DNA of 64,000 bases from Microvirga antarctica (lineage in GTDB: Bacteria > Pseudomonadota > Alphaproteobacteria > Rhizobiales > Beijerinckiaceae): positions 124,001 through 188,000 of the forward strand of contig NZ_JAGEMM010000008.1 in NCBI RefSeq assembly GCF_017921815.1. Reading direction: 5' to 3'. Every line of letters starts with the position of its first letter. The first letter of the stretch is position 1. The notes under the pieces were generated by a model, which saw only the letters and a program-made list of their open reading frames with translations, did not search any database and was not told the DNA's origin. Positions 44,200 to 53,386 of the stretch are shown here, in pieces. Position numbers and translations under genes: made by a program.

Positions 44200-44548
44200 G
44201 GGCAGAGGCCTCCGGCTGGCAGCAGGGCGTGAGATCGGCCACGAGCGGGATGCAGATCTCCGGCCGCCCACCGCAGCAATCCTTGAGCAGAAAGGTCGCA
44301 ACGGCGCGAAAGCGATTGAGATCAGCCCGGTAGACGATGGAGCGGCTCCGCCGCTCGGCCCGGATGAGCCCGGCGCGGCAGAGAATGGCGAGGTGGGACG
44401 ACAGGGTGTTGTGCGGCACCGCAAGGTCCCGCGCGACCGTCCCCGCCGGCAGACCGGCAGGCTCGTGCCGGACCAACAGCCGGAACGCGTCGAGCCGGGT
44501 CGGCTGGGCCAGCGCCGCAAGGGCAATTATCACATCGGTGTTGTCCAT
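44192..44548 (-). CDS. arsR: ArsR-family arsenic-responsive repressor
   Basis: 118 residues from the ATG ending at 44548. Residues about 10-85 are the winged helix (LAALAQPTRLDAFRLLVRHEP, HNTLSSHLAILCRAGLIRAER). There is no N-terminal ELCVCDL motif; instead cysteines C91, C92 and C99 form a CC-x6-C cluster near the C-terminus, resembling the alternative As(III) sites of ArsRs such as that of Acidithiobacillus. C109 and C110 form a second CC pair. It overlaps arsC by 8 bases. An imperfect TCGA-centred inverted repeat (about 44549-44569) just upstream is a possible operator. Confidence 0.9.
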   Translation of the reverse strand: MDNTDVIIALAALAQPTRLDAFRLLVRHEPAGLPAGTVARDLAVPHNTLSSHLAILCRAGLIRAERRSRSIVYRADLNRFRAVATFLLKDCCGGRPEICIPLVADLTPCCQPEASAHE

Positions 44549-45285
44549 ATGTCGAGACTTATCGAAATACGGATCGCTTGGCAAGCCGGGGGATGACGGG
44601 ATTTCGAAGCTGCGCGAAGACTGACGACTTCACGCCCTCGGAAGTAAGCGCTCGTGGCTGGGCGGGTGCCGTCTCCCAAGCTGCGGCACTTGAAAACCCT
44701 TCCAGAGACCGGCGCGGGCAATCCCGATGAGCGGGGTCGCCTCGAAGGAGCCGGGACGGCCCACGCCGCGGCAAGCGACGGGCCGTCAACCCTTGGCTCC
44801 ATGGTGTCAAGCCAGTTGTGACGCCGGCAAAATCAGTCTACCGAGGCACGCGTTCTTTGTGACCTCCCGCGAGTACTGATAAAACCGACACATCCGCGGG
44901 TTATGGCCAGCCTTGTTCGGTACGTTTTGAGACAAAGCAACGATTTGCATTGTCAATCTCCCGGATCGGGATCATCTTTCGTCAGCTCCGATGGCGGAGC
45001 GCCGGGTCCGCCCCGGGGCACACGCGATCGGAATTAAGAGAGCGGATCATTCAAACCGCGCGCGCCTGATGGGACCCGGGCGCGTTCAGGTTGCGGAACA
45101 GCGAGGCCAGCAATGGCACTGGTTCTGAGCACAGCGGATGATCAAGCGAACTGTCGTCCGTCTGGCAGCTTTGAGACGGACATCCACCGCCTCGCGCGCA
45201 TCCTCGATAGCGTCGAATGCAAGCGCGGGACACTCCTCGGCAAGACCTGTGGATCGGTGATCGCAATCGAGAGGTGAGACCAGCC
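44549..45285. other. 737-base region without a convincing gene
   Basis: Besides the arsR promoter area at its left end, I find no gene with plausible composition on either strand, no tRNA, no riboswitch core and no insertion-sequence ends. Short frames here are arginine/proline-rich shadows. It may contain degraded sequence or an unrecognised RNA. Confidence 0.5.
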
Positions 45286-45519
45286 ATGACTGACGAAGAG
45301 ATCGAAATCGTTGCTCAGGAACTCGCCAAAGTGGGAGGGACCTCCTGGTATCCGGGCCGGCAACACGGCGGCATGGTTCGCGTCGTGTCGGATCGCTATC
45401 GGGATCAGGCGCGACTCATCATCGAGGCCTTTGATCGCCTGCACGTCTGCGGCGCGATCGTCTTCTCATCCGCGGCCCGCCGTCCGCCCGCAACCCTGTC
45501 GAGACAGACGCCTCCGTAA
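45286..45519 (+). CDS. Small conserved-looking protein, unknown function
   Basis: 77 residues from the ATG at 45286 with GAGGTGAG upstream. The first 50 residues look like a real folded protein: TDEEIEIVAQELAKVGGTSWYPGR, then VRVVSDRYRDQARLIIEAFDRL. The C-terminus is low in structure. I recall similar short proteins with the GGTSWYPGR and VSDRYRDQAR motifs in Hyphomicrobiales, but no function. It is convergent with the ECF transporter operon (11-base gap). Confidence 0.7.
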   Translation: MTDEEIEIVAQELAKVGGTSWYPGRQHGGMVRVVSDRYRDQARLIIEAFDRLHVCGAIVFSSAARRPPATLSRQTPP

Positions 45520-45530
45520 TTCCCCGGACG

Positions 45531-46268
45531 TCACATGTTCGCGCAGAGAACGATCAGTCCCCCGAGAACGATCATCGCGACAGCCGCGAAGCCCGCATCC
45601 CGCCATTCGAAAGGCGGCACGGCCATGATGGTGCGCGGGCCATGCGCATCAAGACCGCGAGCCTCCATGGCAATGGCGGTGCGCCCGGCGCGGCGGATGG
45701 CGAAGGCCAGCAGCGGGATAACGAGGCTTCCCGCCTCGACCGGTCCGGGAAGACGGCGCAGGACCCGCCCGGATTGCATGGCCCGGGCAAGGCGCATCTG
45801 TTGCGCTTCCGCAGCCAGATCCGGCACGAGCTGGAGCGCCGCAAACAGCGCGTAGCCAAAGCGCGGCGGCAAGCGGGCATGCGCCATCAATCCCCTCACA
45901 AACGCGCCGGGATCTGTCGTCAGGGCAAAGAACGCCGAGATCATCCCGCAGGCAACAGCGCGCAGGAACAGAGTCACGCCAGCCGAGGCAGCCGGTGAGC
46001 CGAACACCGACTCGCCTGCCACATGCAAGGCGAAGGCGCTGTCCTCACGAAACAGGAGCGCAGTGGTGAGAAAGCCGAGCCCGAACAGGCTGAACGGCAC
46101 CATCAGCCCGAGCAACAGCAACGGCGAGGTTCGCTCGAGGGCCACAAGGACAATACACACGATGAGGATCGCGCCGATCTGGAACCGCGCATCGAAGATC
46201 AGAATAGCGGCGACGAGCCAGACCGCGCAGACCGCGACCTTGCTCAGTGGATTGAGTGTTCTCACCAT
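45531..46268 (-). CDS. ykoC: ECF transporter T component (EcfT/YkoC)
   Basis: 245 residues from the ATG ending at 46268, overlapping the ATPase gene by 7 bases. Five or six membrane helices are present. The T-component coupling motifs are the basic ARAMQSGRVLRRLPG and AMEARGLDAHGPR (Ala-Arg-Gly type) segments that contact the ATPases. It is the membrane scaffold of an energy-coupling-factor importer. Last gene of the TPP-riboswitch operon. A longer upstream frame is arginine-rich and not real. Confidence 0.9.
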   Translation of the reverse strand: MVRTLNPLSKVAVCAVWLVAAILIFDARFQIGAILIVCIVLVALERTSPLLLLGLMVPFSLFGLGFLTTALLFREDSAFALHVAGESVFGSPAASAGVTLFLRAVACGMISAFFALTTDPGAFVRGLMAHARLPPRFGYALFAALQLVPDLAAEAQQMRLARAMQSGRVLRRLPGPVEAGSLVIPLLAFAIRRAGRTAIAMEARGLDAHGPRTIMAVPPFEWRDAGFAAVAMIVLGGLIVLCANM

Positions 46269-47950
46269 GACTTCGTCGCCTGCAACCAGCGGCGGGCCGC
46301 AGCCGAGGAAGGCTCGCTCAGATTGGCCCGGGCGCAAAGGTCTGCGTCCGCGAGGAGATCCGGCGTCGGCCCGTCGGCGATGATGCGCCCCTCCGCCACC
46401 ACCACGCTGCGGGGGCAGACCCGCAGGGCGAAGTCCATATCGTGGGTGACGACCGCGACCGCGCGTCCGTCCGAGCGCAGATCGTCGATGCGCGCCGACA
46501 GCGCAGCAGCGCCGGCAGCGTCCAGGCCCGCCATCGGCTCGTCGAGAACGAGCAATGGCCATCGGTCGGTGATGGTCAGCATGGCCAGCGCGAGACGCCG
46601 CTTCTGGCCCTGCGACAACTCGAAAGGATGGCGCAGGGCGAGACCGGCCAGTCCCCATTGATCGAGCGTTGCGGCGACACGGCGTTCGCGCTCATCATTG
46701 TCCATTCGCCGCGGCAGCGCGCCGCTCAGTTCGTCACGAACCGTGCCGCCGACGAACTGACTTTCCGGGTTCTGAAACGCAACGCCGCCTTTCGCGCCCT
46801 CCCGCACGCCGCTCTTAAGCGGCAGGAGCCCGGCCAGGCACGCCGCGAGAGTGGACTTGCCGGCACCGTTGGCGCCGAGGATCCCCACGACCTCGCCCTG
46901 TCGAACACTGAGCGACACGCCGCGCAGCACCACCGGACCGAGGAATGGCGCACAATCCGCTCCAACCAGAGCAGCGATCACCGGCGCATCCGCAGCCGCA
47001 GCGGGCGCTTCCGCGCTGGCTTTCGCGACGAACGCCGCCACGATGGGACGCGCCCGCGCGAGATCCTCAGGCGGGGCCGTCTCGGGGTTGAGATGCGCAA
47101 GCGCATCCGCCACGGACAGGGGCGCGACCGGCGCGCAGAGTCCGACCCGCGCGAGGCCTTCATCGAGGTCGCCTGCTGCCGGGCACCAGATTCCGAGAGC
47201 TGCAAGCAGGGATCGCTTCTCGCGAAAGATCGCGCGGGGCTCGCCATCGGCAACGATGGTGCCGTCCGGTCCGAGCACCACCAGCCGATCCATGGCGTCG
47301 ATCAGCCCGTCGAGCCGGTGATCCACCACAAGCATGGTGCGGTCCGGCCGGCCTTCCGTCAGCAGCCGGTGCAACCGCGTCGCCGCGACGGGCGCAAGAT
47401 GCGCCGTCGGTTCGTCGGCCACGAACAGGCCCGCATTCTGAACGAGGGTGGCGGCGAGCGCCACCAGTTGCCGCTCGCCGCCGGAGAGCGTGGCGGTGCG
47501 CCGCTGACGCCAGGCCTCGGGCAGGCCGACCTCCTCCATCGCCTGTGCGACCGCGTTCCGGATTCGGGCCACGGGCACGGCCTGGTTCTCGAGCGCGAAG
47601 GCGATCTCGTCCTCGACCCGCATGCCGCACAACGTGCGGTCGGCGTCCTGGAAATACTGCGCGACGTCCGCTGCCCAGCCCGAGGGAGGGCGTGTTTCGA
47701 TCGGCACGCCGTCAATGGCGATGCGTCCCTCGACCTTGGCCGGGATGCTGTGCGGCAGCAGCCCGGTGAGCGTGAGCAGCAGGGTCGACTTGCCGGAGCC
47801 GGAGGCGCCAAGCAGCAGAACCCGCGTTCCCCGGCGAATGGCGAGATCGACCGGACCCACGGCGGCCGCCCCGGCGAAGGGGTAGCGCACGCTCACCGCC
47901 CGCCATTGCGCGGCGGGTGGACCCTCAGGCGAGAGCGGATCGGACGTCAT
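46262..47950 (-). CDS. ykoD: ECF transporter double ATPase (YkoD-like)
   Basis: 562 residues from the ATG ending at 47950; a TTG 4 codons upstream is possible. Two ABC ATPase domains are fused. The first has Walker A GASGSGKST, signature LSGGERQLVALA and Walker B LFVADEPTAHL. The second has Walker A GANGAGKST, signature LSQGQKRRLALA and Walker B LLVLDEPMAGLD. A linker of about 80 residues (around 240-320) lies between. It energises uptake of a thiamine precursor together with YkoC and YkoE. It overlaps ykoE by 26 bases and ykoC by 7. Confidence 0.93.
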   Translation of the reverse strand: MTSDPLSPEGPPAAQWRAVSVRYPFAGAAAVGPVDLAIRRGTRVLLLGASGSGKSTLLLTLTGLLPHSIPAKVEGRIAIDGVPIETRPPSGWAADVAQYFQDADRTLCGMRVEDEIAFALENQAVPVARIRNAVAQAMEEVGLPEAWRQRRTATLSGGERQLVALAATLVQNAGLFVADEPTAHLAPVAATRLHRLLTEGRPDRTMLVVDHRLDGLIDAMDRLVVLGPDGTIVADGEPRAIFREKRSLLAALGIWCPAAGDLDEGLARVGLCAPVAPLSVADALAHLNPETAPPEDLARARPIVAAFVAKASAEAPAAAADAPVIAALVGADCAPFLGPVVLRGVSLSVRQGEVVGILGANGAGKSTLAACLAGLLPLKSGVREGAKGGVAFQNPESQFVGGTVRDELSGALPRRMDNDERERRVAATLDQWGLAGLALRHPFELSQGQKRRLALAMLTITDRWPLLVLDEPMAGLDAAGAAALSARIDDLRSDGRAVAVVTHDMDFALRVCPRSVVVAEGRIIADGPTPDLLADADLCARANLSEPSSAAARRWLQATKSW

Positions 47951-48509
47951 GGTCGATCGCAAGGCCGGACAGCACGCCGGTCCGGTAGAGCGCGCGCACG
48001 ATCAGGTGGCCAAGCAGGCCGCCGAGCAACGCACCGCTGAGGCAGCGCAGCACAAACATGCTGAGCACGATCGTCGGCTGCAGCGCCCCGTAATCGAACC
48101 GGATCCAGGTATAGACAAAGGAGAAGATTGCGGCGCCGACACCGGCCGCCATCAGGACCGGAAGCGAATAATTGCGCCACCGCGTCGCCGCGAACACGGC
48201 CTCGGCACCGGCTCCCTGGACGGCACCCGTGACAAGCAGCAACAGGCCCGCCGGACTGCCGAGCAGGATCTGCACGAGAGCTGCCAGGACCTCGGCCGTG
48301 AAGGCCACGCCGGGCTTTCTGATGATGGCTGCGGCCACGATCGAGACGATGAACCAGAAGCCCATCACCACATCCATCGTGAGGGAGCCGAACACCGCCT
48401 GGGCGATCAGCCACACCTGCACCCAGCCGAGATAGAGCACCGCGAATACCGCGCCCAGCACCGTCACGATGAGGGTTTCGCGCAGGGTCCAGCCTTGTTT
48501 GTCGGTCAT
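47925..48509 (-). CDS. ykoE: ECF transporter S component for HMP/thiamine (YkoE family)
   Basis: 194 residues with five or six membrane helices. The family (CmpB/YkoE) is recognisable from LRETLIVTVLGAVFAVLYLGW, MDVVMGFWFIVSIVAAAIIRKPG, and GSPAGLLLLVTGAVQGAGAE. The S component binds the substrate, predicted to be hydroxymethylpyrimidine or thiamine because of the riboswitch and YkoF. It lies 65 bases after ykoF and overlaps ykoD. Confidence 0.92.
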   Translation of the reverse strand: MTDKQGWTLRETLIVTVLGAVFAVLYLGWVQVWLIAQAVFGSLTMDVVMGFWFIVSIVAAAIIRKPGVAFTAEVLAALVQILLGSPAGLLLLVTGAVQGAGAEAVFAATRWRNYSLPVLMAAGVGAAIFSFVYTWIRFDYGALQPTIVLSMFVLRCLSGALLGGLLGHLIVRALYRTGVLSGLAIDHDVRSALA

Positions 48510-48574
48510 GTCGACGATCCAATCGTTGAGGAGCGGGAATCGAAAAAGCGGGCGTGAGAAATCGCCGGCCGTTG

Positions 48575-49183
48575 TCAGGCGGCGCTCGGGCTGTTGGCCG
48601 AGACCTTCAGGTCGAGCGCCACATGGCCTTCCGGCGCGCCAAACCGCAGAAAGGCTTCGCTCAGCGTCGCGAAAACCGGTCCCGCATCGCCGCGCAGCTT
48701 GGTGCAGAAATTCTTCGAGCGGTCGAACACGCCGGATTGCTTGAGAAAGTCGATGCAGCCGTAGATCTCGTCCATGTGATGCCCGTCACCGAGCGGATAG
48801 AGCGAGAATTGCGCGGCCACTGACAAGCCCGTTCGGGGCGCGTCGGCCACATGAAGGCGGGCGGCAGCGATGCGCTCGGTGAGCGATTTGTCGTGACGCG
48901 TGGGCCCGGTCGGCGTGCAGATCGGATCGTCCGGCTCGCCGGGGCACCCGCGCGAGACGGTCGCGGCGAGTACGCAATGGACGCCGCCCGTCGATGCCCT
49001 CACCAACAGATCGCGCATGGCGGGAAAGAGTTGCTCCGGCGGCCCCACGATGAGCGTGGAGACGTCGTCGGTCTCGATGCGAAACGTCGGCCGATAAGGC
49101 TCGAGCGCATCGATCGCGCCGAGGATGACCCCGACGAAATCGTTCGTCATGGGATACAATGAGATTTGTGCGCCGGAAAACAT
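48575..49183 (-). CDS. ykoF: YkoF-family thiamine/HMP-binding protein
   Basis: 202 residues from the ATG ending at 49183; the riboswitch leaves only a few bases for a leader, and GGAGCGAGG precedes the start. Two repeats of a ferredoxin-like fold are apparent: FSGAQISLYPMTNDFVGVILGAID and VAAQFSLYPLGDGHHMDEIYGCIDFL. YkoF proteins bind thiamine-related pyrimidines in the cytoplasm and are found with ykoEDC. It is the first gene of the operon, directly under the TPP riboswitch, whose closing stem merges with its ribosome site. Confidence 0.93.
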   Translation of the reverse strand: MFSGAQISLYPMTNDFVGVILGAIDALEPYRPTFRIETDDVSTLIVGPPEQLFPAMRDLLVRASTGGVHCVLAATVSRGCPGEPDDPICTPTGPTRHDKSLTERIAAARLHVADAPRTGLSVAAQFSLYPLGDGHHMDEIYGCIDFLKQSGVFDRSKNFCTKLRGDAGPVFATLSEAFLRFGAPEGHVALDLKVSANSPSAA

Positions 49184-49191
49184 CAGTCGCC

Positions 49192-49278
49192 TCGCTCCGC
49201 TGGTATTACCCAGATCAGCTGTAGGGTCCGCTGGCATTGCGCCATCATCTCAGCCCCGGCGATACGGAGCACCCCTGT
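49192..49278 (-). promoter_or_regulatory. TPP (THI-box) riboswitch of the ykoFEDC operon
   Basis: On the reverse strand the conserved core is present in order: GGGGTGCTCCG, GGCTGAGATGATG, GGACCCT, then CTGATCTGGGTAATACCAGCG. The closing stem pairs TGCTCCG with CGGAGCG, and the latter overlaps the GGAG ribosome site of ykoF. Ligand binding would therefore hide the site and shut translation off when thiamine diphosphate is plentiful. A plausible promoter (TTGCAT, about 16-17 bases, GCTAAG) lies at about 49294-49322. Confidence 0.95.
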
Positions 49279-49458
49279 CGAAGTCCAAGGCTTAGCACCC
49301 TTTCTTTTGGGAATGCAAGCACAGGTCAGGAAACGTGACCGCCGCCACCCCTGGCTCATCTGCTCCCGTTTGAGCGCGACCATTAGCCCCAATGCGCTGC
49401 GGCCTCCCCTCGACAGGCGCCTTCAACAATGCTCCCATTGCGGCGGAGGGTTCAGCGC

Positions 49459-50778
49459 GTGTCGAGCAAACAAGCGGCCGCTCCCGACGAGGCATGTCGG
49501 TACGCCATGGGCATTGACCACAACGAGGCAGCGGACGTGCGTGCCATCGCGGTCGCGCCCTCGGCTGAACTCCGCACGGTCACGGTCCGCGATTTCGATG
49601 GGTTGGCGCCGCATCGGGCCGCCTGGGACAGGCTGGCCTGGAGTGCGCCGCAGCAAGTCGCCAACCTCCTGCCCTCCTGGGTCGAGGCCTTTCTGCGTCA
49701 CCGGCTGAAGCCCCGCGAAAAATGGTTCTGCAGCTTTGCGTATCGGGGCGACGCGCTGGTGGGCGTGCTTCCGGCCGTCGTTGCGCCCCACCCGGTGCTG
49801 GGCCGCTTCCGTCCGCTGCTATCGACGCCCTTTGATGCGCTGACGCCGTCGGGGGATCTCCTGCTTGATCCGGCCCATGCGGAACTCGCCCTGCAGGCTC
49901 TGCTGGCGGAGGCCCGGGCGGCCGAGCCCGCCCATCTCGGGCTTGCTCTTCGCGCCGTGCGCCGGAGCTCGCCATTGTGGGGCGCTCTGACAGCAGCCGG
50001 CGGCGACCATGTCAGACACGGCCTGCGGGCACGATTTTCATTCCTGGACGTGTCGGGCGACGCGGAGACCTATTTCGCCAGCCTCGGAAATCTCAGGCGC
50101 AACCTGAAACGCTACCGCAAGAAGCTCGACGGTCGCGGTGCGGTCACTGTCGAGATGCGCAGGGGCGTCGCCCCTGGAGACCCGTTCCGCGACGAATTTC
50201 TTGCGCTGGAAGCGGCAGGCTGGAAGGGCCGCAATGACACTGCCCTTCTCAACCATCCGGGAGCGCTCGCCTTCTACATCGCGCTTCTGGACAACATCGC
50301 CGCGACGGGACGGCTCGAATGGCAGGGTATTCGCCTCGACGGAAGGCTCGTGGCCGCGGGGATGGGCATCCGCTGCGGACGCTCGCTGATGCTCCCCAAG
50401 ATCGCGTTCGACGAGGATTATACCGATTGCATGCCGGGCAACCTGCTCAGCGCGGAGGTGATCCGCGATGGATTTGCCCGTTCGGATGTGGACGAGATCA
50501 ACCACATGAGCAACGCCGCCTGGCATCAGTTCTGGCGCATGGATTCAGACGATTATACCGATATCCACCTCGTGCGCCCCGGCCTCGTGCCGATCCTGTT
50601 TCAGCTCTCGCGCGTCGGCGCGACGGCGTTCTACCAAGACCACATCCGGCCGCGCATTCCCGCCGCCCTGAAAGCCGCCCACCGCAAGTTCCGCAGGCGT
50701 GGCGACCGCAAACCGCGCCGCGCCGCCGAGACGCGGACCGCCGATCCGCTCAGGACTTCAGCCGGTAACCGGTCCTGA
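49459..50778 (+). CDS. CelD/BcsL-like GNAT acetyltransferase (Acetyltransf_6)
   Basis: 439 residues from a GTG at 49459, chosen for its GGAGGG eight bases upstream; an ATG at 49507 has none. The FemAB/CelD-type acetyltransferase core is seen in [54 protein letters not shown] and [27 protein letters not shown]. Related proteins act in cellulose or exopolysaccharide synthesis and adhesion. No glycan cluster is nearby, so its role is open. Its 3' end overlaps the convergent permease gene by 29 bases. Confidence 0.85.
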   Translation: MSSKQAAAPDEACRYAMGIDHNEAADVRAIAVAPSAELRTVTVRDFDGLAPHRAAWDRLAWSAPQQVANLLPSWVEAFLRHRLKPREKWFCSFAYRGDALVGVLPAVVAPHPVLGRFRPLLSTPFDALTPSGDLLLDPAHAELALQALLAEARAAEPAHLGLALRAVRRSSPLWGALTAAGGDHVRHGLRARFSFLDVSGDAETYFASLGNLRRNLKRYRKKLDGRGAVTVEMRRGVAPGDPFRDEFLALEAAGWKGRNDTALLNHPGALAFYIALLDNIAATGRLEWQGIRLDGRLVAAGMGIRCGRSLMLPKIAFDEDYTDCMPGNLLSAEVIRDGFARSDVDEINHMSNAAWHQFWRMDSDDYTDIHLVRPGLVPILFQLSRVGATAFYQDHIRPRIPAALKAAHRKFRRRGDRKPRRAAETRTADPLRTSAGNRS

Positions 50779-51507
50779 AGATCCACGACACGGCAACCAG
50801 GCAGGCGACGAGGAACACGAGCGTCATGGTCAGGCTGATGCCGACGCTCACATCCGACACGCCATAGAAACTCCAGCGAAACCCGCTGATGAGGTAGACC
50901 ACCGGATTGAACAGCGTGATGGTGCGCCAGACCGGCGGCAGCATGTCGATGGAATAGAAACTGCCGCCGAGAAATGTCAGCGGCGTCACGATCAGCAGCG
51001 GCACGAGCTGCAGCTTCTCGAAGCCGTCGGCCCAGATGCCGATGATGAAGCCGAACAGGCTGAACGTGATGGAGGTCAGCACGAGAAAGCTCAGCATCCA
51101 CAAGGGATGATTGATCTGCAGCGGCACGAAGAGGCTGGCGGTCGCAAGCGTGATGAGACCCAGAATGATGGATTTCGTCGCGGCCGCGCCGACATAGCCG
51201 ATGACGATTTCGGCATACGAGACGGGCGCCGACAGGACCTCGTAGATGGTCCCGGTGAATCGGGGAAAATAGATCGCGAACGACGCGTTCGAAATGCTCT
51301 GCGTCAGCAGGGTCAGCATGATCAGGCCCGGCACGATGAACGCGCCGTAACTCACGCCGTCGATATCGGCCATGCGCGACCCGATGGCGGCACCGAACAC
51401 GACGAAATACAGGGACGTGGACAACACAGGGGACACCACGCTCTGCAGCAGCGTGCGTCCCGCGCGCGCCATCTCGAACAGATAGATGGCGCGAATGGCG
51501 TGGAAGT

Positions 51508-51511
<4 letters not shown>
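50750..51511 (-). CDS. ABC-2 type exporter, membrane permease
   Basis: 253 residues with six membrane helices. ABC-2 motifs are present: [27 protein letters not shown] start, then [29 protein letters not shown] and the [27 protein letters not shown] loop. It is coupled to its ATPase by a 4-base overlap. Families of this type (NodJ/YadH-like) export drugs, lipooligosaccharides or polyketides. The substrate is not readable. Confidence 0.92.
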
Positions 51512-52431
<920 letters not shown>

Positions 52432-52472
52432 GCAGGGCTACTGACACAATCGGGGGTGGCGTCGGGGTCACA

Positions 52473-52500
52473 TACCTAAGCGCTTCCGCCGCCGTTGCAA
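52473..52500 (-). promoter_or_regulatory. Probable promoter of the ABC-2 exporter operon
   Basis: On the reverse strand TTGCAA (52500-52495), 16-base spacer, TAGGTA (52478-52473). Predicted start about 35 bases before the ATPase start codon. Hexamer match only. Confidence 0.45.
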
Positions 52501-52614
52501 GGTTGCGATGCGGCATGAAACGCAGCTCGACCGGGATAACGAGGCCTGCGCGGTGGCCGACGGCGCGACAGCAGGGCGCGTCGCTGCCGCTGGTCGTGGT
52601 CTCTAGGACCGCCT

Positions 52615-53232
52615 CTAGGCGGGCTGACTGGCCGCCGCAACGCGCTTGTAGGCTGGTCGGTCGGTGATGGCCGTGATGTAGGCATCGAAGACGGGATCGC
52701 CCTTGAGGCCGGGCGCATCGAACATGCGCGCCCAGTTGATCTGCGAGCCCACATACACATCCGCTGCCGAAAACATGTCTCCGAGCAGGTAGGGACCCTT
52801 CTCGAGCGTGATCTTGAGGGCGTGGATCACATCCTCGTAGCTGCCGTAGCCGACGGCGGATTTCCGCTCGACCGGCGGGCGCTTCAACATGGTATCGAGG
52901 AGCGCCGGCTCGAAACACCCGGCCCCGAAAAACAGCCAGCGATAATACGCTCCGCGCCTCGCATCGCCGATCCCCGGCGCGAGGCCGGCCGCCGGAACGA
53001 TATCCGCCAGATAGGCGATGATGGCCGCCGTCTCGGTCACGACCACGCCGCGATGCACGATGGTCGGCAGCTTCCCCATGGGATTGATGGCGAGAAATTC
53101 CGGGGTCTTGTGCTCGCCCTTCTCGAAGCTGATCGGGACGATGCGATACGGCGCGCCGACTTCCTCAAGCATCCAATGAGCCATCTGGGCCCGCGATTGC
53201 GGATTATGATAGAAAACGATCTCGTCGGTCAT
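52615..53232 (-). CDS. Glutathione S-transferase family protein
   Basis: 205 residues. The thioredoxin-like N-terminal domain has VFYHNPQSRAQMAHWMLEEVGAPYR with a serine at the usual activation position. The cis-proline region is INPMGKLPTIVHRG, and VVTETAAIIAYLADI ends the domain. The all-alpha C-terminal domain follows (HALKITLEKGPYLLGDMFSAADVYVG). It conjugates or reduces electrophiles with glutathione. It is monocistronic. Substrate unknown. Confidence 0.93.
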   Translation of the reverse strand: MTDEIVFYHNPQSRAQMAHWMLEEVGAPYRIVPISFEKGEHKTPEFLAINPMGKLPTIVHRGVVVTETAAIIAYLADIVPAAGLAPGIGDARRGAYYRWLFFGAGCFEPALLDTMLKRPPVERKSAVGYGSYEDVIHALKITLEKGPYLLGDMFSAADVYVGSQINWARMFDAPGLKGDPVFDAYITAITDRPAYKRVAAASQPA

Positions 53233-53386
53233 GAATGGAGGCCTCCCTGAACCCGGCGGCGAAGAGCGTCGACGGGTTGAACCTGCGCCCGGTTTGTTGC
53301 CGCATGATGACCCTCCCGTTCCCGGGCCGCAAGCGGATGGCGGGAATGACCTGTGCGGCGTCGAGGGGCAGTGAGCCCGGTCGGGG

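Noticed and set aside
44530-44810. Short reverse-strand frames upstream of arsR
   Set aside because: Arg/Pro/Ser-rich with no ribosome site or recognisable fold; treated as non-coding.
45051-45287. Reverse-strand frame of about 78 residues in the gene-free gap
   Set aside because: Low-complexity Arg/Ser composition and antisense to the ribosome-site region of the 77-residue protein.
53270-53360. Partial inverted repeats (TCCCG/CGGGA type) between the GST and flavoprotein genes
   Set aside because: Arms are short and interrupted with no T-run; such repeats are common by chance at this GC content.
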